Positions 45,685-54,422 of a stretch of DNA of 64,000 nucleotides are shown here, in pieces. The stretch is from Robertmurraya siralis. Its GTDB lineage: Bacteria > Bacillota > Bacilli > Bacillales > Cytobacillaceae. The translations under genes were made by a program, and so were the position numbers. The notes below the pieces were generated by a model. That model worked only from the letters and a program-made list of their open reading frames with translations. It did not search any database and was not told the DNA's origin. Location of the stretch: positions 1 to 64,000 of the forward strand of contig NZ_SWLZ01000013.1 in NCBI RefSeq assembly GCF_005502275.1, in the 5' to 3' direction. Each line of letters starts with the position of its first letter. Position 1 is the stretch's first letter.

Positions 45685-46491
45685 ATGGACAGAGAGCAGA
45701 AGGAATCAATTGAAAAACAGGAGGAAGAGATAGATTGGGAGGAATTTTTTAACGAAGAAATAGATGAACAATGGGAAAAAGAAAAAACGCAAAGAAAAAA
45801 ACGACGCTCGTTCATAATGAAGATCATCGGGAGCATTCTAGCCTTTACTTTACTAATCAGCACGTTACAAATATGGTTTAATATCGTCAATATTCCGGCG
45901 ATCCGTTTCCTAGAAGTTTCTCAAAGACTATCTAAAACACCAGAAGTGAGTAAATATAAAAAATCAGTTGTAACGATTGAATGGGATGGCGCAAAGGGAA
46001 CAGGCTTCAATATTGATGCTGATGGTCTGATTGTGACAAACAATCATGTAGTTGACCATACAGAGACCGTTCGAATTCATTTTAAGGAAGAAGGATCTTA
46101 TCTTGGCAAAGTAATTGCCCGAAAGCCTGAACTAGATCTTGCTCTCGTAAAGATTGACGCGACAGACTTGCCTACTCTTTATGTATCTGACGAACCAAAC
46201 TGGGAGACATTTATTGACGACAAAATCACTTTTATCGGCAACCCGCTCGCTTTTACGCAAATCGCTAATGAAGGGACGATCGTAGACAGTATACAGCTTC
46301 AAGATTGGGATGTACCAACGATGGCGATTGATGCGCCAATTTATAAAGGCAATAGCGGCAGTCCTGTTATCAATCAAGAAGGAGAAGTGATTGCTATTAT
46401 ATTTGCAACGATCTCCTCAGATGAACTCAATAAGCGTGTCGGCTTGGCGATTCCCTCCTATCACTTAAAAGAACTGCTGGAAGCTCGCTAG
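45685..46491 (+). CDS. Membrane-anchored trypsin-like serine protease (HtrA-like, no PDZ)
   Basis: A 268-residue protein: an acidic cytoplasmic N-terminus (1-45), a membrane helix (about 50-68) and an extracytoplasmic S1C protease domain. The triad is visible as His in TNNHVVDH, Asp in ELDLALVKI and Ser in YKGNSGSPV. It ends right after the protease domain, so the PDZ domain of HtrA/DegP is absent. ATG 45685 follows CAGGAGGG. Likely surface quality control; other substrates are possible. Confidence 0.85.
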   Translation: MDREQKESIEKQEEEIDWEEFFNEEIDEQWEKEKTQRKKRRSFIMKIIGSILAFTLLISTLQIWFNIVNIPAIRFLEVSQRLSKTPEVSKYKKSVVTIEWDGAKGTGFNIDADGLIVTNNHVVDHTETVRIHFKEEGSYLGKVIARKPELDLALVKIDATDLPTLYVSDEPNWETFIDDKITFIGNPLAFTQIANEGTIVDSIQLQDWDVPTMAIDAPIYKGNSGSPVINQEGEVIAIIFATISSDELNKRVGLAIPSYHLKELLEAR

Positions 46492-46771
46492 TTACCTGCA
46501 TGTTGTATACCCTTAAAAAAAGGCTAATGTTGCTGGAAGTTTTCATAGGAATAGGGTTGGGTTTTTTGAACTAGTTGCGGATGCCAAATAAAGAGTGCAA
46601 GGGGATTGCTTTTCCACTCATTTTTTTACTAGATGATTTCACATCCGATTTGGAGTCGTAACATGTACCTACATGTAAATGGCAGGAATCCTCCAACAAA
46701 GCAAAGAGGAAATAACAATTGTTTTTTCCTCTTGCTTTTTGAATTAATATCTTTCTAGTTTGCATATCTAA

Positions 46772-47011
46772 TTATGCGTATTTTATTCCAGCTTTCTTAA
46801 TATTGTTTATATCCCCCGAACTACAAGGAGTAACAGCATATGTCATTCCGCATTTAGGGCAGTTCATAATCACTTTATTAAAAATAAATGTTTCTCCGCA
46901 TTCACAGTTAATTTCATGGACGATTTTTGTCGCCTCTTGAGCTTTTCCCTTGCTCTTCACATGATCAACTACAGCTTTTCCATCCTTTAAACTTGAACAT
47001 CCACAGCTCAT
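46772..47011 (-). CDS. Small cysteine-rich zinc-ribbon-like protein
   Basis: A 79-residue protein, MSCGCSSLKDGKAVVDH, with INCECGETF and NCPKCGMTYAVTPC. Two CxC/CxxC pairs make a zinc ribbon likely; the N-terminal CGC could be a separate site. GGAGGTTACGAT precedes ATG 47011. No family recognised. The surrounding noncoding stretches (46492-46771, 47012-47450) show nothing else. Confidence 0.6.
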   Translation of the reverse strand: MSCGCSSLKDGKAVVDHVKSKGKAQEATKIVHEINCECGETFIFNKVIMNCPKCGMTYAVTPCSSGDINNIKKAGIKYA

Positions 47012-47452
47012 ATCGTAACCTCCATTATTAGATATAAGAAAAGAATAGCATAAAGAAGGAAAAATCATTGTGGCAAAGATCACATCTCATTATTATGATC
47101 CCTTTCATCGTTTTTCAAATTGATTCTGTTAGAGCGGCATACACAAATGATATCCTTGCATAATATTGCAGTCATTTTCACTTAAAAATAGTTATTGATT
47201 AACGATTACCAATTTGCGCAGCATTTATTTTTAAAAATAAAAATACCGCCAATTTAACAAAATTCACTTTAAATTTATGGGAAGAAAATTATCAAATGCT
47301 GAGGATATAAGATTTTTTTATTACAATTTTTTCCTGTTTTGACCTTTTGAAGAGCTTTAAATATTATTTTTCATGTACAAGCGGAAATACTATTGTCGAT
47401 AAGCAAGAACACTCCTATTTTCTTTTTTTATTGAATCAGGTATAATAAAATT

Positions 47453-47591
47453 GCTTTAAAGTTATTAAAAAAACCGCTTAGTGCTGGTAACACTTAGCGG
47501 TCAATACAATAGTAGGTCCCTTTCAAGGGGGATCAGCATTTTCAGGATAATCCACCTAGGCCGGTCAGCTCAAGGGTGGGTTATTTTTTTT
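47453..47591 (+). ncRNA. Predicted antisense antitoxin RNA (RatA/SR4-like)
   Basis: A plus-strand TATAAT at 47441-47446 would start an RNA near 47453. It would end at a strong terminator: ATAATCCACC (47547-47556) pairs with GGTGGGTTAT (47575-47584), then eight T. The RNA overlaps the 3' part of the toxin mRNA, the arrangement of txpA/ratA and bsrG/SR4. The -35 is poor; the 5' end is an estimate. Confidence 0.55.
47466..47501 (-). terminator. Terminator of the toxin mRNA
   Basis: On the minus strand ACCGCTAAGTG (47501-47491) pairs with the complement at 47483-47473 and is followed by seven T. Confidence 0.8.
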
Positions 47592-47664
47592 GGTTAAATG
47601 ACAGGACAGCGATGATTAAGCTTGCAAAGGCACACGCAAACATCAATGCTTCAAATACCGTCAC
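47581..47664 (-). CDS. Holin-like type I toxin peptide
   Basis: A 27-residue peptide, MTVFEALMFACAFASLIIAV followed by LSFNQKK: a short N-terminal MTxFE(A/S)LM, one membrane helix and a charged tail, the pattern of the putative holin-like toxin family (TxpA/BsrG-like type I toxins). GTG start 47664 after AAGGGGGGTGATGCT. The 5' leader CTCAAGGGTGG (47708-47698) is complementary to CCACCCTTGAG just after the stop (47579-47569), so the mRNA ends can pair and hide the ribosome binding site, as in known type I toxins. An antisense RNA is predicted opposite the 3' end. Confidence 0.8.
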   Translation of the reverse strand: MTVFEALMFACAFASLIIAVLSFNQKK

Positions 47665-47728
47665 AGCATCACCCCCCTTCAATTGGGGATGTGCTGACCA
47701 CCCTTGAGTTTCTTACTATTGCTTATCC

Positions 47729-47737
47729 ATTATAACA
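47729..47737 (-). promoter_or_regulatory. Extended -10 promoter of the toxin mRNA
   Basis: Minus-strand TGTTATAAT (47737-47729) is an extended -10. It predicts a start near 47722 and a toxin transcript of about 255 nt. The -35 region is poor, as allowed with an extended -10. Confidence 0.6.
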
Positions 47738-47876
47738 TAAAAAATGGAATATATGTTCTGTTTTCTTATGCATCTTTATTCCTGTTTTCAAGCTGAGGAT
47801 GCTAGGAAATCTAATTATAAATTAAGTGCAACAAAAAAGTTGCACCTTTAAAAAGTGATAAAAAAATCACCATAAA

Positions 47877-48395
47877 TTATTTAAAAATGATCTTCATTAC
47901 TTCATCTAAAGTCATATTGCTATCCAATTCAAACGTTCCAGGCTTTAAGTCGTTAGAGAGTCCTCTTTTTTCAACTTCATCAAAAAACGTTCTTGCACTA
48001 TCTATTATTTTCCCTTGAACTAGTGCATTGCCAACATCGATACTGGTCATACCTGGTGCAACATTAACGATTGTTCGATAGATTACATTTTCGCTTTCCT
48101 TCTGTTTAGCTTGATCTGCTTGCCCCTCTTTTTCTTTTTGCTCTTTCTGTACCTTTGCTTGAGCTTCTTGTTCCACAGTGGCGATTTGCTCATCCCACTC
48201 TGAATCAGTTAAGATAATATACCCTGCGGTTGATAGGCTTTCTTTCATCTCTTCTTCTGTGGGAGAATTTACTGTGGTTTGCTCATTTTTCCCAACAGGA
48301 GTTTTCTGAGAAAAATAAACGATTCCACAAATACCGGCACTGACGAGAAGACCAGCAGCAAAGCTATTAAGCAAATTAGCTTTCATTCGCATGCG
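47877..48395 (-). CDS. MltG/YceG-like protein lacking the catalytic domain
   Basis: A 172-residue protein with an N-terminal membrane helix (about 10-27), a Lys/Glu/Gln coiled region, and a C-terminal VNVAPGMTSIDVGNALVQGK, IDSARTFFDEVEKRG, LKPGTFELDSNMTLDEV, which matches only the N-terminal LysM-like subdomain of endolytic transglycosylase MltG. The catalytic domain is absent. Start at ATG 48395 after AAGGGGAG; it overlaps the gene before it by 20 nt, indicating coupling. Possibly a regulatory or peptidoglycan-binding relative. Confidence 0.75.
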   Translation of the reverse strand, partial: RMRMKANLLNSFAAGLLVSAGICGIVYFSQKTPVGKNEQTTVNSPTEEEMKESLSTAGYIILTDSEWDEQIATVEQEAQAKVQKEQKEKEGQADQAKQKESENVIYRTIVNVAPGMTSIDVGNALVQGKIIDSARTFFDEVEKRGLSNDLKPGTFELDSNMTLDEVMKIIFK

Positions 48396-48756
48396 CTCCC
48401 CTTCTCCCTTCACTTTTTGATGACATATATGGAGCGAGTAATTCTTCAACTTGAACCTGCTCAAGCTGAAGCTTCGTTGCAATACCCTCGATTGTATAGT
48501 TTCTCTTATATAAATCCAGTAATTCTCGTTGTAATTGTCGCTCTTCTTCACTGAGTCCTACTTTTTGTGAAAACACTTCATTTTCTAGAGCTAGATCTCG
48601 AATTTGGTTTTGGAGCTTATTAATTTCCTCCATCATCGACATGTAGACTGTGTCAATTTCACGCTGCTCATTCTTTGAAGCCTGCTTATTTTTGTACATT
48701 GAAAACATAAATAACAATGCTGCTGCGACAAATAGCCCAGTTAAAGCCCATTCCAT
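48376..48756 (-). CDS. Membrane-anchored coiled-coil protein with HTH-like end
   Basis: A 126-residue protein: membrane helix (2-20), coiled coil (about 28-85), and a C-terminal LLDLYKRNYTIEGIATKLQL segment that resembles a resolvase-type helix-turn-helix. AAGGGAGGATT precedes the ATG. It overlaps the MltG-like gene. Similar two-gene pairs occur in bacilli, but the role is unknown. The 380-nt gap upstream (48757-49138) holds only the adh terminator. Confidence 0.65.
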   Translation of the reverse strand: MEWALTGLFVAAALLFMFSMYKNKQASKNEQREIDTVYMSMMEEINKLQNQIRDLALENEVFSQKVGLSEEERQLQRELLDLYKRNYTIEGIATKLQLEQVQVEELLAPYMSSKSEGRRGAHANES

Positions 48757-49107
48757 CGATCTTAATCCTCCCTTAATAAAACTAATCTCGCCAAGATAAC
48801 ATTATACCTGCAAATGGGCAAGATTTCGATTAATTTCTACAAAATGCTTCAAAAGTCTAGAATAAGATAAATTGGAAAATGGGACTGAGCATGCTTGAGA
48901 ACAAATAATGTCAAGTCTTTTAAAAATAACTAATGATTGCGCGTCTGCTTTTACTTGCTTATGCTATGAATCATTCAAAATGATGTTGTTTCTTGAAAAA
49001 TGAAACAAAACATCAGTCTCAGAGACGTGTGAAGCCAATGATTTCCCGAAATAAGCCTTCATAAATAAGCATGGTAAAAAAATGCTGCAAATGGAAAAAT
49101 AATCAGT

Positions 49108-49143
49108 AAAAAAGTAGTAGGGAGAATATCTCTCTCTACTACT
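49108..49143 (-). terminator. Terminator of the adhB-like gene
   Basis: On the minus strand AGTAGTAG (49143-49136) pairs with CTACTACT (49120-49113), extended by GAGA/TCTC, then TTTTTT. It overlaps the stop codon of the gene. Confidence 0.8.
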
Positions 49144-50284
49144 CATGAGGCTTTAGAATGACTTTGATGCAGTGATCTGTTTTTGTATCAAAATACTCAT
49201 AACCCTTTTTTGCCTGTTCAAGCGGAAGCTTATGGGTCACAATATCAGCTAAATTCACCTTCCCATCACTTACCAGCTGATATAGCTGAGGTATGATTGG
49301 GATTACATGTGCCTGCCCCATTTTTAATTCCACATTTCGTTGAAAAATATCCCCAAGTGGAAAAGCATTATAGCGCATCCCATATACTCCTGTCAGTTGA
49401 ATAGTGCCACATTTTCTAACCGCCTGTGCCGCTGTTACAATCGCTCCCATCGAGCCGCCGTGTAATTTCATGCCTGTTGCAAGGAATTCAAGGGGAGTCA
49501 TTTTCCCATCCATGCCAACACAATCAATGACTACGTCAGCACCTCCGTGAGTCATTTCTTTTAAATATTCGCCAATATGCTGATCTTCCGTTTCAAAATT
49601 AACAATTTCGACGTTATTCGTTTTTTTAGCATGCTGCAATCGATAATCAATATAGTCAACAGCAATTACCCGCTTTGCTCCTTTTAACCATGCAAACTTT
49701 TGCGCTAGCAAACCAATCGGTCCGCAGCCAAGAATGATCACCGTATCTCCTTCTTTAACACCGGCATTATCAACACTCCAGTAAGCAGTCGTTGCTGCGT
49801 CAGAGAGGAGAACTAATTGTTCATCTTCTACTTCGCAATCATCCGGCAATCGCCATGGGGTGAAGTTCCCATATGGAACTCGTAAATATTCCGCTTGTCC
49901 GCCTGCATACCCGCCTGTGTTTTCAGAATAGCCGAAATACGCGCCCATGTCTCCATGTGGATTAGCTTCATCACACTGACTCGTATAACCTTGGCTGCAA
50001 TACCAGCAATGACCACAGCTTATATTAAAAGGAACGATAACTCGATCGCCTTTTTTTACATTTGTTACTTCAGGACCAACGTCTTCTACAATTCCCATTG
50101 GTTCATGGCCGATGATAAAATTTTCCGGCATATTAGCAACCATTCCGTGAATTAAATGGAGGTCTGAACCGCATATAGCCGAACTTGTTACTTTGACAAT
50201 AATATCATCTGCCTTCTCTATCTTCGGATCGTTGACCTCTTTAACGGCTACGTCCTTTATTCCTTGATATGTAACAGCCTTCAT
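49139..50284 (-). CDS. adhB: Zinc-dependent alcohol dehydrogenase (AdhB-like)
   Basis: A 381-residue MDR dehydrogenase. Catalytic zinc ligands lie in AICGSDLH and GHEPMG; the structural zinc Cys cluster is CGHCWYCSQGYTSQC; GCGPIGLLAQ binds NAD. It resembles glutathione-independent formaldehyde dehydrogenases. In B. subtilis adhB is embedded among yraD-yraG CotF-like genes, as here. It follows the CotF-like gene by 24 nt on the same strand, so they form an operon. Confidence 0.88.
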   Translation of the reverse strand: MKAVTYQGIKDVAVKEVNDPKIEKADDIIVKVTSSAICGSDLHLIHGMVANMPENFIIGHEPMGIVEDVGPEVTNVKKGDRVIVPFNISCGHCWYCSQGYTSQCDEANPHGDMGAYFGYSENTGGYAGGQAEYLRVPYGNFTPWRLPDDCEVEDEQLVLLSDAATTAYWSVDNAGVKEGDTVIILGCGPIGLLAQKFAWLKGAKRVIAVDYIDYRLQHAKKTNNVEIVNFETEDQHIGEYLKEMTHGGADVVIDCVGMDGKMTPLEFLATGMKLHGGSMGAIVTAAQAVRKCGTIQLTGVYGMRYNAFPLGDIFQRNVELKMGQAHVIPIIPQLYQLVSDGKVNLADIVTHKLPLEQAKKGYEYFDTKTDHCIKVILKPHE

Positions 50285-50308
50285 TATTTTTCACCCCTTA
50301 TATCTGTT

Positions 50309-50671
50309 TTATTTGAATGGAGTTGCAAATGTACCAAGCCGATCCGTATCACGGGGAAATAACTCCATTTCAGCGATCGCTAAAGCCATATCTGCCGCTT
50401 TAAGATCAAGCTCTATCTGCTTTCCAAGATCATGCGGATAGAGCCAGCCTTTTTCTAGCAAAAGTTGTACTGTTTCTTCATAAAGATCGATCGCCGCATC
50501 CAATTGTTTAAATAATGCTTCCCTTAAAGCACTGCTGGCTGTTTCCGTTAATGCTACCGCATAATAACGAATTCCTGTTTTAATCGTTAACAGAAAATCA
50601 AGCGCAACTGAAGAATCGGCCATTTTTGGCATTCCTTCTGCATACTTCGGATCTAAATAGTCTTCGTTCAT
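50309..50671 (-). CDS. CotF-like spore coat protein (YraD/YraF type)
   Basis: A 120-residue helical protein, with DFLLTIKTGIRYYAVALTET, a charged helix, and KGWLYPHDLGKQIELDLKAA, the coat-F domain. AATGAGGTGAAAAA precedes the ATG. Its partner gene is 14 nt upstream and adhB 24 nt downstream. A paralogue of the gene at 51257. Confidence 0.82.
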   Translation of the reverse strand: MNEDYLDPKYAEGMPKMADSSVALDFLLTIKTGIRYYAVALTETASSALREALFKQLDAAIDLYEETVQLLLEKGWLYPHDLGKQIELDLKAADMALAIAEMELFPRDTDRLGTFATPFK

Positions 50672-50685
50672 TTTTTCACCTCATT

Positions 50686-50907
50686 TCATGTAAGCGTTGT
50701 ACGTGCTCCTGCATAAAGTTCCTTCAATTCTTGAATCGCTTGCATCGATTGTTGAACATCTTTTTCCATTAAAGCTTTTAAATCATTATCAAAACACAGG
50801 CCTTGCATGAGCTTAGCTTTGACTAAACAAATCGTTTTAAAATTAAGTAATTCATGGGTCTCCATTGTTTCATGAAAAGCTAACACTTCCTTTGACTCAC
50901 TGCCCAT
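50686..50907 (-). CDS. CotF N-terminal-like small protein (YraE/YraG type)
   Basis: A 73-residue helical protein with FHETMETHELLNFKTICLVKA, the motif of the short partner in yra gene pairs. GGGGGTGAGAAT precedes the ATG. First gene of a three-gene minus-strand operon ending with adhB; divergent from a paralogous pair. Confidence 0.8.
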   Translation of the reverse strand: MGSESKEVLAFHETMETHELLNFKTICLVKAKLMQGLCFDNDLKALMEKDVQQSMQAIQELKELYAGARTTLT

Positions 50908-51054
50908 ATTCTCACCCCCTACACATCGTTACTTTCCCCTGCAAAGAGCGACTTTAACATTCAAGTTTTTGGTAATTAATACCCATTAATGAATAATGAA
51001 TAATTGCTCAAACAGAAATGCAATATTAGTAACAAGATAGAAAGGAGACAGACG

Positions 51055-51264
51055 ATGACCAAATATTTAGCTCTGCATGAAACATTAGAAGTGCATGAAC
51101 TTTTAGTTTTTAAAAATTTAACTCTGACAAAATCAGCAACAATGAATAAGCTTGTTCAAGATCCTGAATTAAAAGCCATTCTTACCCAGGAAGTGACGGC
51201 GGGAACGGCATTTATTAGCAAACTGCAGGCTTATTTAACAGATAGGAGCGAAAGAAATGAATAA
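51055..51264 (+). CDS. CotF N-terminal-like small protein, second copy
   Basis: A 69-residue protein, LALHETLEVHELLVFKNLTL, paralogous to the 50686-50907 product. ATG 51055 follows AAAGGAGAC; upstream codons lack a ribosome binding site. Its end overlaps the next gene by 8 nt. The 147-nt divergent spacer between the pairs must carry both promoters; I could not assign a sporulation sigma factor. Confidence 0.8.
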   Translation: MTKYLALHETLEVHELLVFKNLTLTKSATMNKLVQDPELKAILTQEVTAGTAFISKLQAYLTDRSERNE

Positions 51265-51565
51265 TTTCATGAAAACAGTAATGGGGATGGGCGCAATGAC
51301 TGATAAAGTGATTGCGACAGATTTCCTTGTTTCAACAAAAGCTGGGATTCGGAACCTGGCCTTCGCGATAACAGAAACAACAACGCCAGAATTGCGGGCA
51401 GGACTTCGGGAAGAGTTAAGAAATGCAGTCATAACACATGAGCAAATAACGAATTTTATGATTGAGAGAGGCATTTATCACCCCTATGACTTAAGTGAAC
51501 AACTCCAGGTTGATTTACAAATTACTGAGACAGCATTAAAGCTCTCTGAAAGCGCTCAAAAATAA
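51257..51565 (+). CDS. CotF-like spore coat protein, second copy
   Basis: A 102-residue protein, DFLVSTKAGIRNLAFAITET and RGIYHPYDLSEQLQVDLQI, paralogous to the 50309-50671 product. It overlaps the gene before it, so the pair is co-translated. The inferred role is in the spore coat. Confidence 0.82.
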   Translation: MNNFMKTVMGMGAMTDKVIATDFLVSTKAGIRNLAFAITETTTPELRAGLREELRNAVITHEQITNFMIERGIYHPYDLSEQLQVDLQITETALKLSESAQK

Positions 51566-52031
51566 AACCGCTTCTCCTGATGCCTTTACTTATGACAAAG
51601 ATTATGAAGCTACAAGACATATGTACAACAGTGAAAGGATAGACACAAGATTAAAATCGCTGATTTTCGACGAAAGAAGCTGTGTCAAAATCAAACATTC
51701 CGACTTTGACACAGCTTTAGCTAGTGTTCCTTAAGTATTGTATTTCACCGGCGGTTGAACGTTTAATTGTCCAGTTTTTTCATAACAATTTTGAACATCC
51801 GCAGAAAACATTTCCATATTTGGATAGATTTCGTCCACTGATCACTTTCCTCTTCTTCCATTATCTTCACAGTCTCCTTGCGATCTCCATCAATGTAGTA
51901 AAGGTCCCCGCTTTTTCCCTTGCCTATCAAATTTTCCAATCTTCCTTTCTAAACATATTTTTCATCATATCAAGAAAAAAAGACATAGTTCAAACATGTA
52001 ATAATAATGTCGATGATTGGGAGGTGGAAAA
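51566..52031. other. 466-nt gap with a perfect 13-bp stem-loop
   Basis: AAGCTGTGTCAAA (51677-51689) pairs with TTTGACACAGCTT (51705-51717). There is no T run, so it is at best a weak terminator for the coat genes. From about 51580 to 51730 one frame stays open with protein-like content (KDYEATRHMYNSERIDTRL) but no start; it may be a gene remnant. The open frame at 51724-52047 has no ribosome binding site and looks random. Confidence 0.35.
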
Positions 52032-52295
52032 ATGGGTGATGAATTAAGAGATTATATTACAGTGGTAGAGGAAGATGGTTCTGAAATATTGTTTGCAGTA
52101 GAGGCTTTATTTGATATGAACGATAAAACTTATGCCCTTCTTAGGGCTGAACACGATCAAGAAGATACAATCGTCATGGAGGTACAAACAGACGATGACA
52201 ACAACCAGTACTTAATCGGAATTAACGATCATGATGAAACTAAAAATGTGTTAGCTGCATATGAAATTGCCGTCGAAGCCAGCCCTGCTGATTAA
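52032..52295 (+). CDS. DUF1292-family protein
   Basis: An 87-residue acidic protein, YITVVEEDGSEILFAVEALFD, YALLRAEHDQEDTIVMEVQ, the pattern of YrzB/DUF1292. Usually such genes lie near yrrK-yrzL; this is a stand-alone copy. GGGAGGTGGAAAA precedes ATG 52032. Role unknown. Confidence 0.82.
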   Translation: MGDELRDYITVVEEDGSEILFAVEALFDMNDKTYALLRAEHDQEDTIVMEVQTDDDNNQYLIGINDHDETKNVLAAYEIAVEASPAD

Positions 52296-52356
52296 TTATT
52301 TGTCCTCGTATGATATACTTTCATGTATACATACTCAAATGGAGGATGATTATATA

Positions 52357-53226
52357 ATGGGGTTTTTAGCGCAGAAATATTTAACTGAAAAGGATGGTCA
52401 ATTATGGCTAACTGAAGATGAAAGAGAGAATTTGAAGATAAGTTACCGAATTAAAAATATTATCTTTGAAGAGCAGTCTCCCTTTCAAGACATTATGATT
52501 GCAGATTCCTATGATTTTGGAAAAATGCTTGTATTAGACGGTGTAGTGCAAACCACTTCAGTTGATGGTTATATTTATAACGAAATGATCTCCCATATTC
52601 CTCTTTGCATTCATCCTGATCCAAAAAAAGTTCTGATCATCGGTGGAGGCGATTGTGGCGTTGCTCGAGAGATTTGTCGCTACCACCAGGTGGAGCAAAT
52701 AGAGATGGTAGAGATCGACGAAAGAGTTGTGTACGCAAGCAAAACATTTTTACCAGAAATATCTGGCCACTTAGAAGATGAGCGCGTTCATTTTTACTAC
52801 GAGGATGGCGTTCATTTTATAAAGGAAAGGGCTGGAGAGTATGACGTCATCATCATTGATTCATCTGATCCTGTAGGACCTGCAACCGCCTTATTTGAGA
52901 AAGAATTTTACGAAAATATCGCTACTGCATTAAAGGATAATGGATTAATGGTTTGTCAAAGCCAGTCACCCATTTTTCATCCAGCGACGATGAAACAAAG
53001 CTACGAAAGAATCAGCGAAATTTTCCCTACCGCAATGTTATACACTGCTGTAGTTCCAACCTATCCAGGGGGGTTATGGAGCTTTACGATTGGTACGAAA
53101 AAATATCAGAAGCTTAACCCTGAAATTTGTCCTACAAAAGAAACACGCTACGTAAATAAATCGATTTTAAGCGCTTGTTTTTCATTGCCGCAGTTTTTGC
53201 AACAAGAACTAGAAAGAAAAAAATAG
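52357..53226 (+). CDS. Spermidine synthase-like aminopropyltransferase
   Basis: A 289-residue SpeE-family protein. VLDGVVQTTSVDGYIYNEM, VLIIGGGDCGVAREI (the SAM-type nucleotide loop), VEIDERVV, and DVIIIDSSDPVGPATALF with the catalytic Asp pair, then GGLWSFTIG. ATG 52357 is chosen as the first Met matching the family start, downstream of GGAGG; a Met six codons earlier is possible. It transfers aminopropyl to putrescine or a related amine. Not next to a decarboxylase gene. Confidence 0.85.
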   Translation: MGFLAQKYLTEKDGQLWLTEDERENLKISYRIKNIIFEEQSPFQDIMIADSYDFGKMLVLDGVVQTTSVDGYIYNEMISHIPLCIHPDPKKVLIIGGGDCGVAREICRYHQVEQIEMVEIDERVVYASKTFLPEISGHLEDERVHFYYEDGVHFIKERAGEYDVIIIDSSDPVGPATALFEKEFYENIATALKDNGLMVCQSQSPIFHPATMKQSYERISEIFPTAMLYTAVVPTYPGGLWSFTIGTKKYQKLNPEICPTKETRYVNKSILSACFSLPQFLQQELERKK

Positions 53227-53256
53227 AACAGGTAGACTAGCTAGTCTACCTGTTCT
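53225..53256. terminator. Bidirectional terminator, speE-like / capA-like
   Basis: AGAACAGGTAGACTAG (53225-53240) and its exact complement (53241-53256) abut, giving a 16-bp perfect palindrome between the two convergent genes; both stop codons touch it. Confidence 0.75.
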
Positions 53257-54422
53257 TCCACTTCGTATTGAAGCCATTCCGAACCTTTTATACGATTTGA
53301 AACATCAATTATTTTTTGTTTGACACGTTCTTTCTCTTTCCCTTGTAGCATCGTCGGACGATAGTCATTACGGTTCGTTTGAGATGAGATAGAAAAAGGA
53401 ACTATATTAATTTCTTTTTTATCCGTTAACTTGCCATTTTTTAAATGAAAGGTTTGCTGAAAAACAAATGTATCTTTATCACTTGGATTGCGATTTCCAC
53501 CAAACATGAAGTTACCTAAGCTGTAGACGATAAATTTCCCATTATACTCTTCAATGCCTTGTACAACATGGGGATGATGGCCAAGCACTAAATCGGCTCC
53601 ATTATCAATGGTAAAGCGAGCCAAAGTTTGCTGCGATTGGGTTGGCACATATTCTCTCTCAACTCCCCAATGAAAATGAATCAAGATAATTTCAACACCC
53701 TGCTCTCTCAATTCAGAAATATCCTTTGCAATACGACTGCGAATTTCTGTCGTATCCGCCCAGCCTTCATAGCCTAGTGCCCCTACTTTCACATCTTTAA
53801 TGGTCGTGACGAATTTATGTTCATACCCAAAATAACCGATATTCTCATTTTTCAATGTAGTGATTGTGTCCTCGTAGCCTTGCTGCAAATAATCATGAAT
53901 ATGATTATTTGCAAGATTTACTGCTTCAATTCCAGCTAGAGTAAGGATTTTTACATAGGAGGGATCTCCTTTAAAGCGAAATTTTTTCTCAGCTTTTTTT
54001 GTAGCATTTGTTAACGTCGTTTCTAAATTTACGGTTGAAAAGTCATCATTTTTAAAAATATCATTCAATCCACCGACAAAATGAGAGAGGCCATTTTGAT
54101 CGGCCTCATGAACAAATGTCCCATGATAACCAAATGATTCATCTGTACCGAGCGTAAAATCCCCTGCTGCACTAATTTTAATCGTTGTCTCTACAATTGG
54201 CTCCTCCTTCGACAGAGGCTGCTTATTTGATTGCGGAATACTACCATTGGCTCCTATTTCTCTTACTACCCCTTTTTCTGATGTACGCTCATCTTCTTTC
54301 GCTAAAAACGAAGAGAAAAAAAAGCCGCCAACAACGATGAGAATGATAAAAGCTATATAATAAGGTGCAAACCTTATTTTAGAACGCTTTTTCTCCTTGT
54401 TTCTCTCTTTTCTGCTTGTCAT
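53241..54422 (-). CDS. CapA/PgsA-like membrane-anchored metallophosphatase
   Basis: A 393-residue CapA-family protein with a basic start, a membrane helix (about 18-38), a linker and the CapA domain. SAAGDFTLGTDES, FSTVNLETTLT, NLANNHIHDYLQQGY, FHWGVEREY and LVLGHHPHVVQGIE are the metal-binding metallophosphoesterase-like motifs. Homologues help make poly-gamma-glutamate, but no pgsBC genes are nearby, so the role here is open. Confidence 0.85.
   Translation of the reverse strand: MTSRKERNKEKKRSKIRFAPYYIAFIILIVVGGFFFSSFLAKEDERTSEKGVVREIGANGSIPQSNKQPLSKEEPIVETTIKISAAGDFTLGTDESFGYHGTFVHEADQNGLSHFVGGLNDIFKNDDFSTVNLETTLTNATKKAEKKFRFKGDPSYVKILTLAGIEAVNLANNHIHDYLQQGYEDTITTLKNENIGYFGYEHKFVTTIKDVKVGALGYEGWADTTEIRSRIAKDISELREQGVEIILIHFHWGVEREYVPTQSQQTLARFTIDNGADLVLGHHPHVVQGIEEYNGKFIVYSLGNFMFGGNRNPSDKDTFVFQQTFHLKNGKLTDKKEINIVPFSISSQTNRNDYRPTMLQGKEKERVKQKIIDVSNRIKGSEWLQYEVEEQVD

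Noticed and set aside
46571-46765. 64-codon minus-strand ORF after the zinc-ribbon gene
   Set aside because: No ribosome binding site and no recognisable domain; likely chance.
51724-52047. 107-codon ORF as a membrane protein
   Set aside because: No ribosome binding site, runs into the DUF1292 start in another frame, and composition fits a random AT-rich frame.
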